A stretch of 64,000 bases of DNA from Flavobacteriales bacterium (GTDB lineage Bacteria; Bacteroidota; Bacteroidia; Flavobacteriales_D; Crocinitomicaceae), in contig CANITF010000009.1 of the NCBI GenBank assembly GCA_947470515.1, positions 37,868 to 101,867 on the forward strand, read 5' to 3'. The translations under genes and the position numbers were made by a program. Under the pieces are notes generated by a model. The model saw only the letters and a program-made list of their open reading frames with translations, had not been told where the DNA came from and did no database searches. This document shows positions 39,972 to 51,170 of this stretch, piece after piece; the first letter of the stretch is position 1, and each line of letters opens with the position of its first letter.

Positions 39972-40928
39972 ATGTCAAAAGTTAGTTTTGAAAAATTATT
40001 AGAAGCTGGTGTTCATTTCGGACACTTGAAAAGAAAATGGAACCCGGCAATGGCGCCGTATATCTTTGAAGAGAAAAAAGGTATCCACATTATCGACCTT
40101 AATAAGACAATAGCACATCTCGATCAAGCTTGTGCGGCAATGAAACAAATTGCAAAATCGGGTAAAAAGGTTCTTTTCGTAGCGACAAAAAAACAAGCGA
40201 AAGAGATAGTATCTCAACGAGTAGCTGAAATAAATATGCCTTTCGTAACAGAACGTTGGTCAGGTGGTATGTTAACAAACTTTCAAACAACTCGAAAGTC
40301 TATTCGTAAAATGTCAGCAATTGACAAAATGAAATCGGATGGTACTTGGGAGACATTGAATAAAAGAGAGCGTCTATTCAAAACACGTCAACGTGACAAA
40401 TTGGAAAAAAACTTTGGTTCAATCGTTGACATGACTCGTCAGCCAGCTGCAATATTTATTGTTGATATCTTGAAAGAGCATATTTCTTTAAATGAAGCAA
40501 AAAGATTGAATATCCCAACTTTCGCAATGGTAGACACGAATTCAAACCCTAAATTGGTTGATTTCCCTATTCCATCAAACGATGATGCTACAAAATCAAT
40601 TACCTTGATTTTAGATGCTATTTGTGGAGCAATCAAAGAAGGCTTAGAAGATCGCAAGAATACAAAAGAAACTGATAAGCAAGAAGGATCCGAAGAAGCT
40701 ACTGAAGCTAAACCAACAACAAGAAAAAGAGTTGGTAATGTTAAAGCAACAACTGAAGAAATTGCGCTTGCTGAGCCTGTTGAAGCAGAAGTGGTAACTG
40801 AAGAAACTGCTAAGCCTGTCGAAGCAGAAGTAGTAGCTGAAGCAGCTGCGGTTGCTGAGACTGTCGAAGCAGAAGCAACAGAAGAAGCACCAAGTGTTGA
40901 AGCTTCTACTGAAGAAAACAACGATTAA
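39972..40928 (+). CDS. rpsB: 30S ribosomal protein S2 with long acidic C-terminal extension
   Basis: The conserved S2 core occupies about residues 1-226 (LLEAGVHFGHLKRKWNPAMAPYIF; WSGGMLTNFQT; PTFAMVDTNSNP). From about residue 227 to 318 an extra tail of about 90 residues is rich in Glu, Ala, Val and Thr, with near-repeats PVEAEVVTEETAKPVEAEVVAEA. The usual S2 is about 240 residues. Some Bacteroidota S2 proteins have such tails, but this one is long. It follows the structured leader and is 21 bases before tsf. Confidence 0.95.
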   Translation: MSKVSFEKLLEAGVHFGHLKRKWNPAMAPYIFEEKKGIHIIDLNKTIAHLDQACAAMKQIAKSGKKVLFVATKKQAKEIVSQRVAEINMPFVTERWSGGMLTNFQTTRKSIRKMSAIDKMKSDGTWETLNKRERLFKTRQRDKLEKNFGSIVDMTRQPAAIFIVDILKEHISLNEAKRLNIPTFAMVDTNSNPKLVDFPIPSNDDATKSITLILDAICGAIKEGLEDRKNTKETDKQEGSEEATEAKPTTRKRVGNVKATTEEIALAEPVEAEVVTEETAKPVEAEVVAEAAAVAETVEAEATEEAPSVEASTEENND

Positions 40929-40949
40929 TTCATAAAAAAATAATATTCT

Positions 40950-41780
40950 ATGGCAATTACAGCTGCAGATGTAAATAAATTACGTCAACAAACAGGATCA
41001 GGAATGATGGACTGTAAAAACGCATTAGTTGAAGCAGATGGAGATTTCGAAGCTGCAATCGATCTTTTACGTAAAAAGGGACAAAAAATTGCTGCAAAGC
41101 GCGGTGAAAATGAAGCAAAAGAAGGTGTTATCATCGCTCAAGCTTCTGAAGATGGAAAAACGGGTGTTGTTTTAACATTAAATTGTGAAACAGATTTCGT
41201 TGCAAAAAATGATGCTTTTAGAGGTTTCGTTCAATCACTAGTTGATATTGCTTCGAAAAACATGCCTGCTTCGATAGATGATTTAAAGGCTTTGCCATTT
41301 GATGATAAATTATCAGTAGACGAAAAAATTACGTATCAAATTGGTATGGTTGGAGAAAAATTAGATTTGTCTAATTTTGCTACAATGTCTGCTGATAAAG
41401 TAGTAGCTTACAATCACCCAGGAAATCAATTGGCAACTTTAGTAGCTTTAAATAGTGGTTCTGATGCAGCTGAAGACGCAGGAAAACAAGTTGCAATGCA
41501 AGTTGCAGCAATGAATCCAATTGCGTTGGACAAAAATGGTGTTGATGCTCGTACTATCGAACGTGAAATCGAAATTGGAAAAGAATTGGCAATACAAGAA
41601 GGAAAACCAGCTGAAATGGCTGATAAAATTTCTTTGGGTCGTTTGAATAAATTTTTCCAAGACAACACTTTGTTAAGCCAACAATTTGTTAGAGATAACA
41701 AAGTGACTGTTGAACAGTTTTTAGGTTCTACAGAAAAAGGATTGACAGTTACAGGATTTAAGCGCTTTTCATTAAGCTAA
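40950..41780 (+). CDS. tsf: elongation factor Ts
   Basis: Nucleotide exchange factor for EF-Tu, 276 residues. The N-terminal UBA-like domain VNKLRQQTGSGMMDCKNALVEADGDFEAAIDLLRKKG and the exchange signature TDFVAKNDAFRGFV are clear. Last gene of the L13-S9-S2-EF-Ts operon, closed by a strong terminator. Confidence 0.97.
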   Translation: MAITAADVNKLRQQTGSGMMDCKNALVEADGDFEAAIDLLRKKGQKIAAKRGENEAKEGVIIAQASEDGKTGVVLTLNCETDFVAKNDAFRGFVQSLVDIASKNMPASIDDLKALPFDDKLSVDEKITYQIGMVGEKLDLSNFATMSADKVVAYNHPGNQLATLVALNSGSDAAEDAGKQVAMQVAAMNPIALDKNGVDARTIEREIEIGKELAIQEGKPAEMADKISLGRLNKFFQDNTLLSQQFVRDNKVTVEQFLGSTEKGLTVTGFKRFSLS

Positions 41781-41799
41781 GAATACTTGAATATAATTG

Positions 41800-41831
41800 A
41801 AGGCTATCGGTTTACTGGTAGCCTTTTTTTT
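41800..41831 (+). terminator. Rho-independent terminator of the rplM-tsf operon
   Basis: AAGGCTA (41800-41806) pairs with TAGCCTT (41819-41825), followed by eight T. Confidence 0.9.
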
Positions 41832-41883
41832 GAAATAAAAATTAAGAATGAGTTTGCTATGAATTCCTCTCGACCAATTTCCT

Positions 41884-41891
41884 TATATTTG
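41884..41891 (+). promoter_or_regulatory. candidate -7 box of pyrH-frr
   Basis: TATATTTG, 20 bases before the pyrH start and after the tsf terminator. The nearest TTTG (41853-41856) is further than usual. Confidence 0.5.
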
Positions 41892-41911
41892 TTTGTCCAA
41901 AAAATAAAATC

Positions 41912-42619
41912 ATGAAATACAATCGAATACTTCTAAAATTAAGTGGTGAATCTCTAATGGGAGATAAACAATTTGGAATAGATAACAATCGTTTGGCAGA
42001 ATATGCAAGTCAAATAAAAGAAATCCATGATTTAGGAGTTGAAATTGCAATTGTAATTGGTGGAGGAAATATCTTTAGAGGTGTGCAAGCCGAAGAAGGA
42101 GGAATGGACAGAACCCATGGCGATTATATGGGAATGTTAGCAACAATGATAAATTCAATGGCGTTGCAATCTTCACTTGAATCTGCTGGAATTAAAACAC
42201 GTTTACAGTCGGCTATTGAAATGAAGGAAATTGCAGAGCCTTATGTAAGAAGAAGAGCAATGAGACATTTAGAAAAAGGTCGAGTTGTTATTTTTGGCGC
42301 TGGAACTGGTAATCCATTTTTCACGACTGATTCAGCAGCGTCACTTAGAGCTATTGAAATAAATGCTGATGTAATTCTAAAAGGCACACGAGTTGATGGG
42401 ATTTATACCGCAGACCCATTAAAAGACCCTACTGCAACAAAATACGACATGATTAGTTTTGATGACGTTTATGCAAAAGGATTAAGTGTTATGGATATGA
42501 CGGCATTCACTTTGTGTAAAGAAAATGATTTACCGATTATTGTTTTTGATATGGATACACCAGGTAATTTGAGAAAATTGATTGATGGGGAACAAGTTGG
42601 AACAATTGTTCGAAACTAA
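41912..42619 (+). CDS. pyrH: UMP kinase
   Basis: Phosphorylates UMP to UDP; hexameric amino-acid-kinase fold, 235 residues. The signatures [24 protein letters not shown] and [20 protein letters not shown] are all present. The recycling-factor gene follows 34 bases later, the classical pyrH-frr pair. Confidence 0.97.
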   Translation: MKYNRILLKLSGESLMGDKQFGIDNNRLAEYASQIKEIHDLGVEIAIVIGGGNIFRGVQAEEGGMDRTHGDYMGMLATMINSMALQSSLESAGIKTRLQSAIEMKEIAEPYVRRRAMRHLEKGRVVIFGAGTGNPFFTTDSAASLRAIEINADVILKGTRVDGIYTADPLKDPTATKYDMISFDDVYAKGLSVMDMTAFTLCKENDLPIIVFDMDTPGNLRKLIDGEQVGTIVRN

Positions 42620-42653
42620 AAATTATTATTTTAGCAAAAAATATATTTAGAAC

Positions 42654-43217
42654 ATGGTTGAGGATTTACAAATGATATATGATGATTTTAAATCATCGAA
42701 TGCGAAGTCAATAGAGCATCTTGAAACTGAATTGATGAAAATTAGAGCCGGAAAGGCTACTCCTTCTATGCTAAATGGTGTAATGGTTGATTATTATGGA
42801 ACGATGACGGCTATTCAACAAGTGGCAAATATTACAACGATGGATGCTAGAACTATTACCGTTCAACCTTGGGAAAAATCTATGTTAAACGAAATAGCTA
42901 AAGGAATTATAAATTCAAATTTAGGTTTTGCACCTCAAAATAATGGTGAAATATTATTAATTTCTGTTCCACCACTAACTGAGGAGAGAAGAAGAGAATT
43001 AGTAAAAAGAGCTAAATCTGAGACCGAACATGCAAAAGTTGCCATCCGTAATAATCGTAAAGATTCAATGGACATGGTGAAGGATTTAAAAAATGATGGG
43101 CTTTCTGAGGATTCAACGAAGGATGCAGAAGCTGAAATTCAAACAATCACGAATGGCTTTATCAAAAAGATTGATGATTTGATTGATGTAAAAGAAAAAG
43201 AAATAATGACAATATAA
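42654..43217 (+). CDS. frr: ribosome recycling factor
   Basis: Splits post-termination ribosomes with EF-G. The 187-residue protein carries the RRF signature LETELMKIRAGKATPSMLNGVMVDYYG and PLTEERRRELVKRAKSETEHAKVAIRNNRKD. It closes the pyrH-frr unit, with a terminator directly after. Confidence 0.97.
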   Translation: MVEDLQMIYDDFKSSNAKSIEHLETELMKIRAGKATPSMLNGVMVDYYGTMTAIQQVANITTMDARTITVQPWEKSMLNEIAKGIINSNLGFAPQNNGEILLISVPPLTEERRRELVKRAKSETEHAKVAIRNNRKDSMDMVKDLKNDGLSEDSTKDAEAEIQTITNGFIKKIDDLIDVKEKEIMTI

Positions 43218-43239
43218 TTTTTCTAAAATAAATGAATTT

Positions 43240-43265
43240 GGTCCTAATTTAGGACCTTTTTTTTG
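43240..43265 (+). terminator. Rho-independent terminator of pyrH-frr
   Basis: GGTCCT (43240-43245) and AGGACC (43251-43256) form a perfect stem followed by a run of T. Confidence 0.92.
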
Positions 43266-43303
43266 ACTAAAATGTCCAAGAATCAAAAACCGCTCTTTTA
43301 GAT

Positions 43304-44485
43304 TTATTTAATTACAATTTCAACTCTTCTATTTGCTTGCTCCTCTGAATCTAATTTAGCATCTAGATAAATAGGTTTTGTATTTCCGTATCCAACAGCT
43401 ATCATTCTATCCTTTTGGATTCCTTTATTAATTAAATAATTCATGATTCTTTTGGCCCTTGCTTCAGACATTTGTTGAGAAGCGAATGTGTTTTCACCAA
43501 TAGCAAACACATGACCTTGAATTTCAATATGAATTTCAGCATTTGTTGCTAATAGATCTTTCAACCTATTAAGTCGTGATTCAGAACCAGGCAAAAACTC
43601 ACTAGTGCCAGCTTTAAATTCAATTTCCTCTATTTGAATACTAGAACCTTTTGATAATCGGTTCATTTTAACAACAACTTCTTGATTTGAAATTGCGAAC
43701 AAATTTACCTCCTGATCGATAAAAAAATATCCTTCTGCATCACATTTTACAAGAACTTTACTCGCCCGTAGAACATTGAAATATAAATCACTTCCTTTAT
43801 ATAAAGCTGCAATTTCTTTTGATCCTTCAATGGTAATATTAGCGATTATAGGTTCATTAGTTTTAGCATCTCTTATTAAAATCGAAAGAAATGGCGAAAA
43901 GTCATCTGTTCTGCTATCGTATATTTTGGTGTTATTTGCAATCTTTAATAAACCACTTTTCTCTTTAAAGTTGAAATCTAAATTTATTATCGCTTTACTT
44001 TTTTCAGTAGTTGTAAATGCAACTAATATCTTTTGACCTGCAGTTAAATCAATAGGATAGAGTGTGTTATTAGTAACATTCGTATCCAAACCAACGGCGT
44101 TTAGACCTTTCGTTTTATTGATACGCTTAATTTCTGCAGCACCCAATGTTAAGGCGTTACAAATATTGGTTTTGCTTTCAATAAAAAGAATCATTTGTAA
44201 ATCACCTTGATTGACATTTGCATTAAAACTTAAAGTGCCATCATTATCTGCAATATAAGAAACCCAAATGATGTTTTTGGTATTCATATCGCTTAAAGAA
44301 GGATAATTGCTAAATTCATCAACAAAACCACCCTCACCTGTAAATTGCAAAGAATATTTTCCTGATTTGAATATGTTTACTGCGCCTGAACAATCAGAAA
44401 TTGGATCAATTCCTCCCTTTTTTGATTGAGAAAAAAGAAAGAGTGAAATAAGTGAAAGAATTATCGTTAAGTGTACCTTTATCAT
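43304..44485 (-). CDS. OmpA-family outer-membrane/peptidoglycan-binding protein
   Basis: A 393-residue secreted protein with a signal peptide (to about FSQS). A middle region contains a carboxypeptidase-regulatory-like or Ig-like strand part. The C-terminal OmpA domain (about 290-393) has FLPGSESRLNRL, IEIQGHVFAIGENTFASQQMSEARAKRIMNYL and VGYGNTKPI...RRVEIVIK, which binds diaminopimelate in peptidoglycan. It is transcribed divergently from the globin gene. A minus-strand TAAATTTG box lies at 44503-44496. Confidence 0.87.
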   Translation of the reverse strand: MIKVHLTIILSLISLFLFSQSKKGGIDPISDCSGAVNIFKSGKYSLQFTGEGGFVDEFSNYPSLSDMNTKNIIWVSYIADNDGTLSFNANVNQGDLQMILFIESKTNICNALTLGAAEIKRINKTKGLNAVGLDTNVTNNTLYPIDLTAGQKILVAFTTTEKSKAIINLDFNFKEKSGLLKIANNTKIYDSRTDDFSPFLSILIRDAKTNEPIIANITIEGSKEIAALYKGSDLYFNVLRASKVLVKCDAEGYFFIDQEVNLFAISNQEVVVKMNRLSKGSSIQIEEIEFKAGTSEFLPGSESRLNRLKDLLATNAEIHIEIQGHVFAIGENTFASQQMSEARAKRIMNYLINKGIQKDRMIAVGYGNTKPIYLDAKLDSEEQANRRVEIVIK

Positions 44486-44495
44486 ATGTTCAACC

Positions 44496-44503
44496 CAAAT
44501 TTA
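44496..44503 (-). promoter_or_regulatory. candidate -7 box of the OmpA-family gene
   Basis: Minus-strand TAAATTTG, an exact TAnnTTTG, ten bases before the start codon. Confidence 0.45.
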
Positions 44504-44553
44504 ATTATTCTTTTTGTTAAAATTTTTTATTTCGTTAATAAAATGATAAAGTG

Positions 44554-44916
44554 ATGGATACCCTGTATGTCAGAATTGGAAATGAAAATTTGCAAAAATT
44601 AATAGATCAATTTTACGATTTGGTATTTTCTTCTGAAAAAATCGCGCCATTATTTAAAAATGATAAAGAAGAGATAAAAGAAAAGCAATACCTGTTTTTA
44701 TCTCAGTTTTTGGGTGGGCCACACTTGTATACTCAAAAATATGGTCATCCCAAAATGAGAGCGAGACATCTCCCTCATGCTATTTCAGAAGAAGCGAAAA
44801 ATGAATGGTTAAGATGTATGAAATTAGCTATTGCAACATTGGACTTAACGGATGATCTTAAAATTGCGTTGTACAATTGTTTTCCTGCAGTCGCGCAGCA
44901 CATGGTGAATCAATAA
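44554..44916 (+). CDS. group II truncated hemoglobin
   Basis: Haem protein of the truncated 2-on-2 globin family (YjbI/trHbO type), about 120 residues. The signature GGPHLYTQKYGHPKMRARHLPHAIS holds the proximal His at position 72, and FYDLVFSSEKIAPLF gives the N-terminal helices. Likely roles are oxygen or nitric oxide handling. A GTG three bases earlier is also in frame; the ATG at 44554 is preferred. It meets the DUF4403 gene tail to tail with no gap. Confidence 0.9.
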   Translation: MDTLYVRIGNENLQKLIDQFYDLVFSSEKIAPLFKNDKEEIKEKQYLFLSQFLGGPHLYTQKYGHPKMRARHLPHAISEEAKNEWLRCMKLAIATLDLTDDLKIALYNCFPAVAQHMVNQ

Positions 44917-46302
44917 TTACATTGCTAATTTAATTTCACCTTTTGAATTAACACGTAGAATTAAATTTCGGTGATTTGGGTAAATAGCATTTAATTCAAT
45001 TGAATCAATTTCCCCAGTTAATTTAACACCTTTTGAAATTTCTCTGTTCATTTCTTTTTGAATCATTTTTTTCATTTCAATTAAATGAGGTTTTAAATCA
45101 AATGTGGCAGAAGTTCTCATTAAGTCAGTAATTTTTGAATTAAAAAGCCACTTTGCCGACTTAAGAAGTGCATTTTTTGTTTTTAGATCAAAAACTAAAT
45201 CTGGAAAAGAAATAATTTGTTGAATCGAATCGAAAACTGGTGTTCCAACAAGATATAATGTACCTTTTCGTTTTCCTTCGAAGCCCACTTTTAAATTCAA
45301 TTGATTATTCAGAGCGCTTTGGATTTCGACAGTTTTAAAAATTACTTCATTTTTTTTGATCATTATTTTCTTTCCAGCAATTTCACTCGTTAAAATTGAA
45401 CTCAAAGAATCATAACTAGCAATAATATCTAAATTGATATCAAATCCATTTGCTTTTTTATGTTCAGACAGGAGAGGAAGTTTATTTGGTTTAAGCTCTG
45501 GGGGATAAGTGGTTACAACTGGTTGAATTGTTAAATTTAATTCTATTGAAGCTTGTTTGTTTTCAAATTTAAGATCACTTAAAGAGATGTTTTTTGGATG
45601 AATACTTAAAAAGCCATATTTACCTAATGAAGTTGGTTCTGATAGCATATCCCATACTTCTTCTATTTCTGATCTAATATCAATTGATGCCATTTCTTTA
45701 TCAATATCATTTTCTAGGTCTTTCAAAACACCAACTACTTCTTTTCTCAATTTTCCGGTAGCATCGTAATTAAAAACTGTTATTTCACACGCATCGATAG
45801 TTTCGAATTTATATAAATCGGTAGTTGTTTTAAATTTGAAATCTGGTGTAATTTTAAACTTTGTAGCGTAAGCCACCATGACTTTTCTCATAGGTTCATT
45901 CACCCCGCAACTCGCATAAATCCTTGGAATAACACATGTTCCTTTACTGTCAAATAGATAAGTGCAATTAGGACAGTAATTTAAATTCAAGGCATATTTC
46001 CCATCAACTTCATAATATAAATAATCTCCTTTTCCATCAAATTTAATTGGGTTTCGATTGAATTTATAAGAATAACTAACACCGTCACAATTATCTTCTT
46101 TGCCAATAAAACTTTTAGGCAGTGATTTTTCAACATCAGCTAAATAGGGAGCTAAATTGATTCTTATTGGAAGATAAGTTGTTGATTCTTTTTGAGTTAA
46201 TTCGGGAATCTCTTCAACAATGGTTTCAGGTATTATTGGCTCTATACTCCCACATTGTGAGAATAAAAAGCTAATAGATAAAATAAGTAGAAAACGAATC
46301 AT
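44917..46302 (-). CDS. DUF4403 lipoprotein
   Basis: A 461-residue lipoprotein with lipobox FSQC (MIRFLLILSISFLFSQCGS). The early phrase TYLPIRINLAPYLADVEKSLPKSF and the repeated strand-rich halves fit DUF4403, a family of tubular lipid-binding-like (TULIP-like) appearance; the function is not established. The frame is open to 46344, but the lipoprotein signal sets the start at 46302. The isocitrate dehydrogenase gene lies upstream on the same strand with a gap of 57 bases. Confidence 0.8.
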   Translation of the reverse strand: MIRFLLILSISFLFSQCGSIEPIIPETIVEEIPELTQKESTTYLPIRINLAPYLADVEKSLPKSFIGKEDNCDGVSYSYKFNRNPIKFDGKGDYLYYEVDGKYALNLNYCPNCTYLFDSKGTCVIPRIYASCGVNEPMRKVMVAYATKFKITPDFKFKTTTDLYKFETIDACEITVFNYDATGKLRKEVVGVLKDLENDIDKEMASIDIRSEIEEVWDMLSEPTSLGKYGFLSIHPKNISLSDLKFENKQASIELNLTIQPVVTTYPPELKPNKLPLLSEHKKANGFDINLDIIASYDSLSSILTSEIAGKKIMIKKNEVIFKTVEIQSALNNQLNLKVGFEGKRKGTLYLVGTPVFDSIQQIISFPDLVFDLKTKNALLKSAKWLFNSKITDLMRTSATFDLKPHLIEMKKMIQKEMNREISKGVKLTGEIDSIELNAIYPNHRNLILRVNSKGEIKLAM

Positions 46303-46359
46303 TTTTGAGGAATAAAGAAATACCACAGAAGAATTTTGACGCATAGTATTTAAAAGTGT

Positions 46360-48666
<2,307 letters not shown>

Positions 48667-48693
48667 TTATTGAGTTGTAAATGTTGACTTTTC

Positions 48694-49272
48694 TTACTTC
48701 TGTTGGTTTAAAAATTCAATCATTTTGGCAAATGCCCTTGCTCTGTGACTCATGTTGTTTTTCTCTAATAAACTCATATCAGCGAAGGTTTTACCACAAT
48801 TCTCAGGTTCAAAAATTGGATCGTAACCGAAACCATCTTTTCCGGACTTTGAAACAGTAATTTTACCATTTACCACTCCCTCAAACAGATATTTTTCACC
48901 ATTCCAAAATAATGCAATTATCGTTCTAAAACGTGCGGATCTATCTTCAATATCCTGTAATTTATTTAAGACCAGATCCATGTTGAGATTAGGGTCTTTC
49001 ATATCACCGGCATATCGTGCAGAATAAACTCCTGGCTCACCATTTAATGCGACGATTTCCAATCCTGTATCATCGGCAAAGCAATTCACATTATAGTGGT
49101 CAATAATGAACTGCATCTTTTGATTGGCATTTCCCTCCAAAGTTGGGGAAGTCTCAGGAATTTCATCAAAACATTCGATATCGTCTAAAGTTAGTATTTG
49201 AATCCCTACGGGCACAAGAGATTGGATTTCTTTTGCTTTATTATGATTATGTGTAGCGAAAATTAGTTTCAT
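48694..49272 (-). CDS. rdgB: non-canonical purine NTP pyrophosphatase (RdgB/HAM1)
   Basis: Removes ITP, XTP and dITP from the nucleotide pool. The 192 residues begin with LIFATHNHNKAKEIQSLVP, the substrate-binding motif, and contain FADDTGLEIVALNGEPGVYSARYAG with the catalytic Asp, GKDGFGYDPIFEP and SHRARAFAKM. It is a single gene with a TAACTTTG box at 49296-49289 just before it. Confidence 0.96.
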   Translation of the reverse strand: MKLIFATHNHNKAKEIQSLVPVGIQILTLDDIECFDEIPETSPTLEGNANQKMQFIIDHYNVNCFADDTGLEIVALNGEPGVYSARYAGDMKDPNLNMDLVLNKLQDIEDRSARFRTIIALFWNGEKYLFEGVVNGKITVSKSGKDGFGYDPIFEPENCGKTFADMSLLEKNNMSHRARAFAKMIEFLNQQK

Positions 49273-49288
49273 GAAATTTATTTTACGA

Positions 49289-49296
49289 CAAAGTTA
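49289..49296 (-). promoter_or_regulatory. candidate -7 box of rdgB
   Basis: Minus-strand TAACTTTG, 16 bases before the ATG. Confidence 0.5.
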
Positions 49297-49342
49297 TAGA
49301 CAAATTTGAACAAGAAAAATTTAATCTTTTGAGTTAAGATTT

Positions 49343-49380
49343 TTTCCCGCTGAAAGCGTTGAAATGCGCAGAGATTTTGT
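49343..49380. repeat. CCCGCTGAAA...GAAATGCGCAGA repeat, left flank of the PD-(D/E)XK gene
   Basis: A copy of the word CCCGCtGAAAgCG..GAAATGCGCAGA. The direct copy at 49963-49994 and the inverted copy at 50020-50050 lie on the other side of the small gene. Confidence 0.75.
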
Positions 49381-49436
49381 TGTTATTATCATTTGTCCAT
49401 TACTTTCCCATAGAAATACGCTGATATTTTTATGGA

Positions 49437-49817
49437 TTATTTAAGATTATTTACTTTTCTGAACATTCCGTCAAAAATGTTGTCTGTATTGAAATTTACT
49501 AGAATTCCGAGTTTGATGCCAGATAATTTTAGATAAGTCAATACTTGTTTATGATGAACAGGATTTAAATTTTCAACAGATTTAATTTCAATTATAACTT
49601 TTTCATTGACAAGTAAATCTATCCGATACCCAACTTCAAGTTTTACCTCATTGTAAATTAATGGAAGAGGAACTTGAGCTTTTACATTTAATCCTTTTTC
49701 TTGGAGTTCATAGATTAATGTTGCCTCATAAGCTGATTCTAATAGGCCTGGCCCAAGTGCAGCATACACATTGTAAATTGCCCCACGAATTTTGTAGGAA
49801 ATTTCATTTTCAGTCAT
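49437..49817 (-). CDS. GxxExxY protein, PD-(D/E)XK nuclease-like (PDDEXK_3)
   Basis: A 126-residue protein. The family motif GLLESAY is at residues 24-30. The PD-(D/E)XK-type core is visible as E27, D67 (GYRIDLLV), E77-x-K79 (VIIEIKSV) and Q91 in QVLTYL, so all four expected active positions are present. The function of the GxxExxY family is not established; nuclease activity is a prediction. It lies alone between rdgB and glycosyltransferase genes, flanked on both sides by copies of one repeat family, which suggests a mobile or repeat-associated cassette. Confidence 0.88.
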   Translation of the reverse strand: MTENEISYKIRGAIYNVYAALGPGLLESAYEATLIYELQEKGLNVKAQVPLPLIYNEVKLEVGYRIDLLVNEKVIIEIKSVENLNPVHHKQVLTYLKLSGIKLGILVNFNTDNIFDGMFRKVNNLK

Positions 49818-49962
49818 AATTATTTGAATATTGTTTAAGTTAGTTTACTGAAGTTACGTGAAAAGAAGAGTTAAACCAAGTGAAAATTCAAAAAATATAT
49901 TGAGGCTTAAAATGCAGGAAAGACAGAGCTTTTGAAGTTGGAATTAAAATCGTGTAAATAGA

Positions 49963-50050
49963 TTTCCCGCAGAAAACGGAGAAATGCGCAGATGGTGATT
50001 GAATATACTGACTTTTTAGTTTCTGCGGTTTTCTGTGTTTTCAGCGGGCA
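49963..50050. repeat. inverted pair of CCCGCAGAAA repeats, right flank of the PD-(D/E)XK gene
   Basis: A direct copy at 49963-49994 (TTTCCCGCAGAAAACGG start) and an inverted copy at 50020-50050 (ending TCAGCGGGCA). They can pair into a long imperfect hairpin of about 28 positions per arm, most of them matching. Confidence 0.75.
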
Positions 50051-50055
50051 GTAAT

Positions 50056-51123
50056 TTATTGAAATAGACCTAAATATTTTTCCTGATTCGCCTTAACTGA
50101 ATATCGTTCCTCAACCGTTTTTCTTCCTGCTTTACCTAGGTTTTTCCTTAATTCTTTGTCTTTTAGAAGCAATATTAATTTTTCTTTCCATTCCTCCAGT
50201 GAAGTCGCTAAAAGTCCATTGATTCCATCTTGAACAATTGTTGTATTAACACCAACTGGCGACATAATAGTTGGAATTTCGAGCGCCATATATTGTAACC
50301 CTTTAAAACCACATTTCCCCTCGGACCAAATATCTTTTTGTAACGGCATCACACCAATATTCATTTTTGCCAAATCCTGAATTTCAGTTTCCTTTTCCCA
50401 TTTTATAAACGCTAATGAACGTAATTCAAACATTGGATCCTCATTCGAAATAACCAAAAAAGTAAAATCGAACGTTTCTTCTAGTTCTATTAAAACAGGA
50501 ATTAATTCGTTCAAATAATGCATTGTCGTGTGCGTGCCAGTCCACCCAATTACTGTTTTGTTTTGTTCGTGATTACAAGAAATTGAATGATGAAACTCTG
50601 TGTCAATAGTAGTTGGAATAATTTGAACATTTTGATTGTATTGCTTTGCATAATTAGCCAAATAATCATTTCCAGCTGAAATTTTAGAGGCCCATTTCAT
50701 GCAATAATTTACTTTCCAATATGCTTTTAGGCGATGAAAACGCGCATTTGATTCGCTGTAATTAGGAAGCCATATTGCATCATCAAAATCGTAAATATAT
50801 TTTTTGCGTAGAATTTTTGCTATGATCCATTCAAAAATTGGTGGTCCGACATGTGCTACTTCTCTGTGAATGAAAAGTTGATCTGCTTTATGTAATTTGA
50901 ATAACAAGCCAAAACGTCTGAAGAAACTTGAAACTACTCCCCACATTTTTTTTACTGTACCTCCGCTATATAGGGATTGCCACGTTTTATAGGTGTAAAA
51001 AGAGTGAATTTCAATCGTGTATCCTTGTTCTTCAAGAAAGGGCAAATATTGTTCAAAACGAAAACGTTGAGAGGGCGCTTCTCCTTTAGGATAAGGAACT
51101 AGAAAGAATATTGTTTTCGACAT
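50056..51123 (-). CDS. glycosyltransferase, GT4-like
   Basis: A 355-residue cytoplasmic glycosyltransferase of the GT-B fold, for surface polysaccharide. The C-terminal half shows the GT4 nucleotide-sugar pattern: IIPTTIDTEFH, VIGWTGTHTTMHYL, CGFKGLQYMALEIPTIMSPVGVNTTIVQDGINGLL. Donor and acceptor cannot be told. It follows another glycosyltransferase gene (gap of 47 bases, with short repeats in it) and asnB, so these form a polysaccharide unit. Confidence 0.85.
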   Translation of the reverse strand: MSKTIFFLVPYPKGEAPSQRFRFEQYLPFLEEQGYTIEIHSFYTYKTWQSLYSGGTVKKMWGVVSSFFRRFGLLFKLHKADQLFIHREVAHVGPPIFEWIIAKILRKKYIYDFDDAIWLPNYSESNARFHRLKAYWKVNYCMKWASKISAGNDYLANYAKQYNQNVQIIPTTIDTEFHHSISCNHEQNKTVIGWTGTHTTMHYLNELIPVLIELEETFDFTFLVISNEDPMFELRSLAFIKWEKETEIQDLAKMNIGVMPLQKDIWSEGKCGFKGLQYMALEIPTIMSPVGVNTTIVQDGINGLLATSLEEWKEKLILLLKDKELRKNLGKAGRKTVEERYSVKANQEKYLGLFQ

Positions 51124-51170
51124 TAATATTTATTTGTTATTTGTTATTCGAAAATTGATGGATTTGACGA

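Noticed and set aside
40439..40921. 160-codon minus-strand frame rich in Ser and Ala
   Set aside because: It is the shadow of the low-complexity acidic tail of rpsB; composition follows from the Glu/Ala codons opposite.
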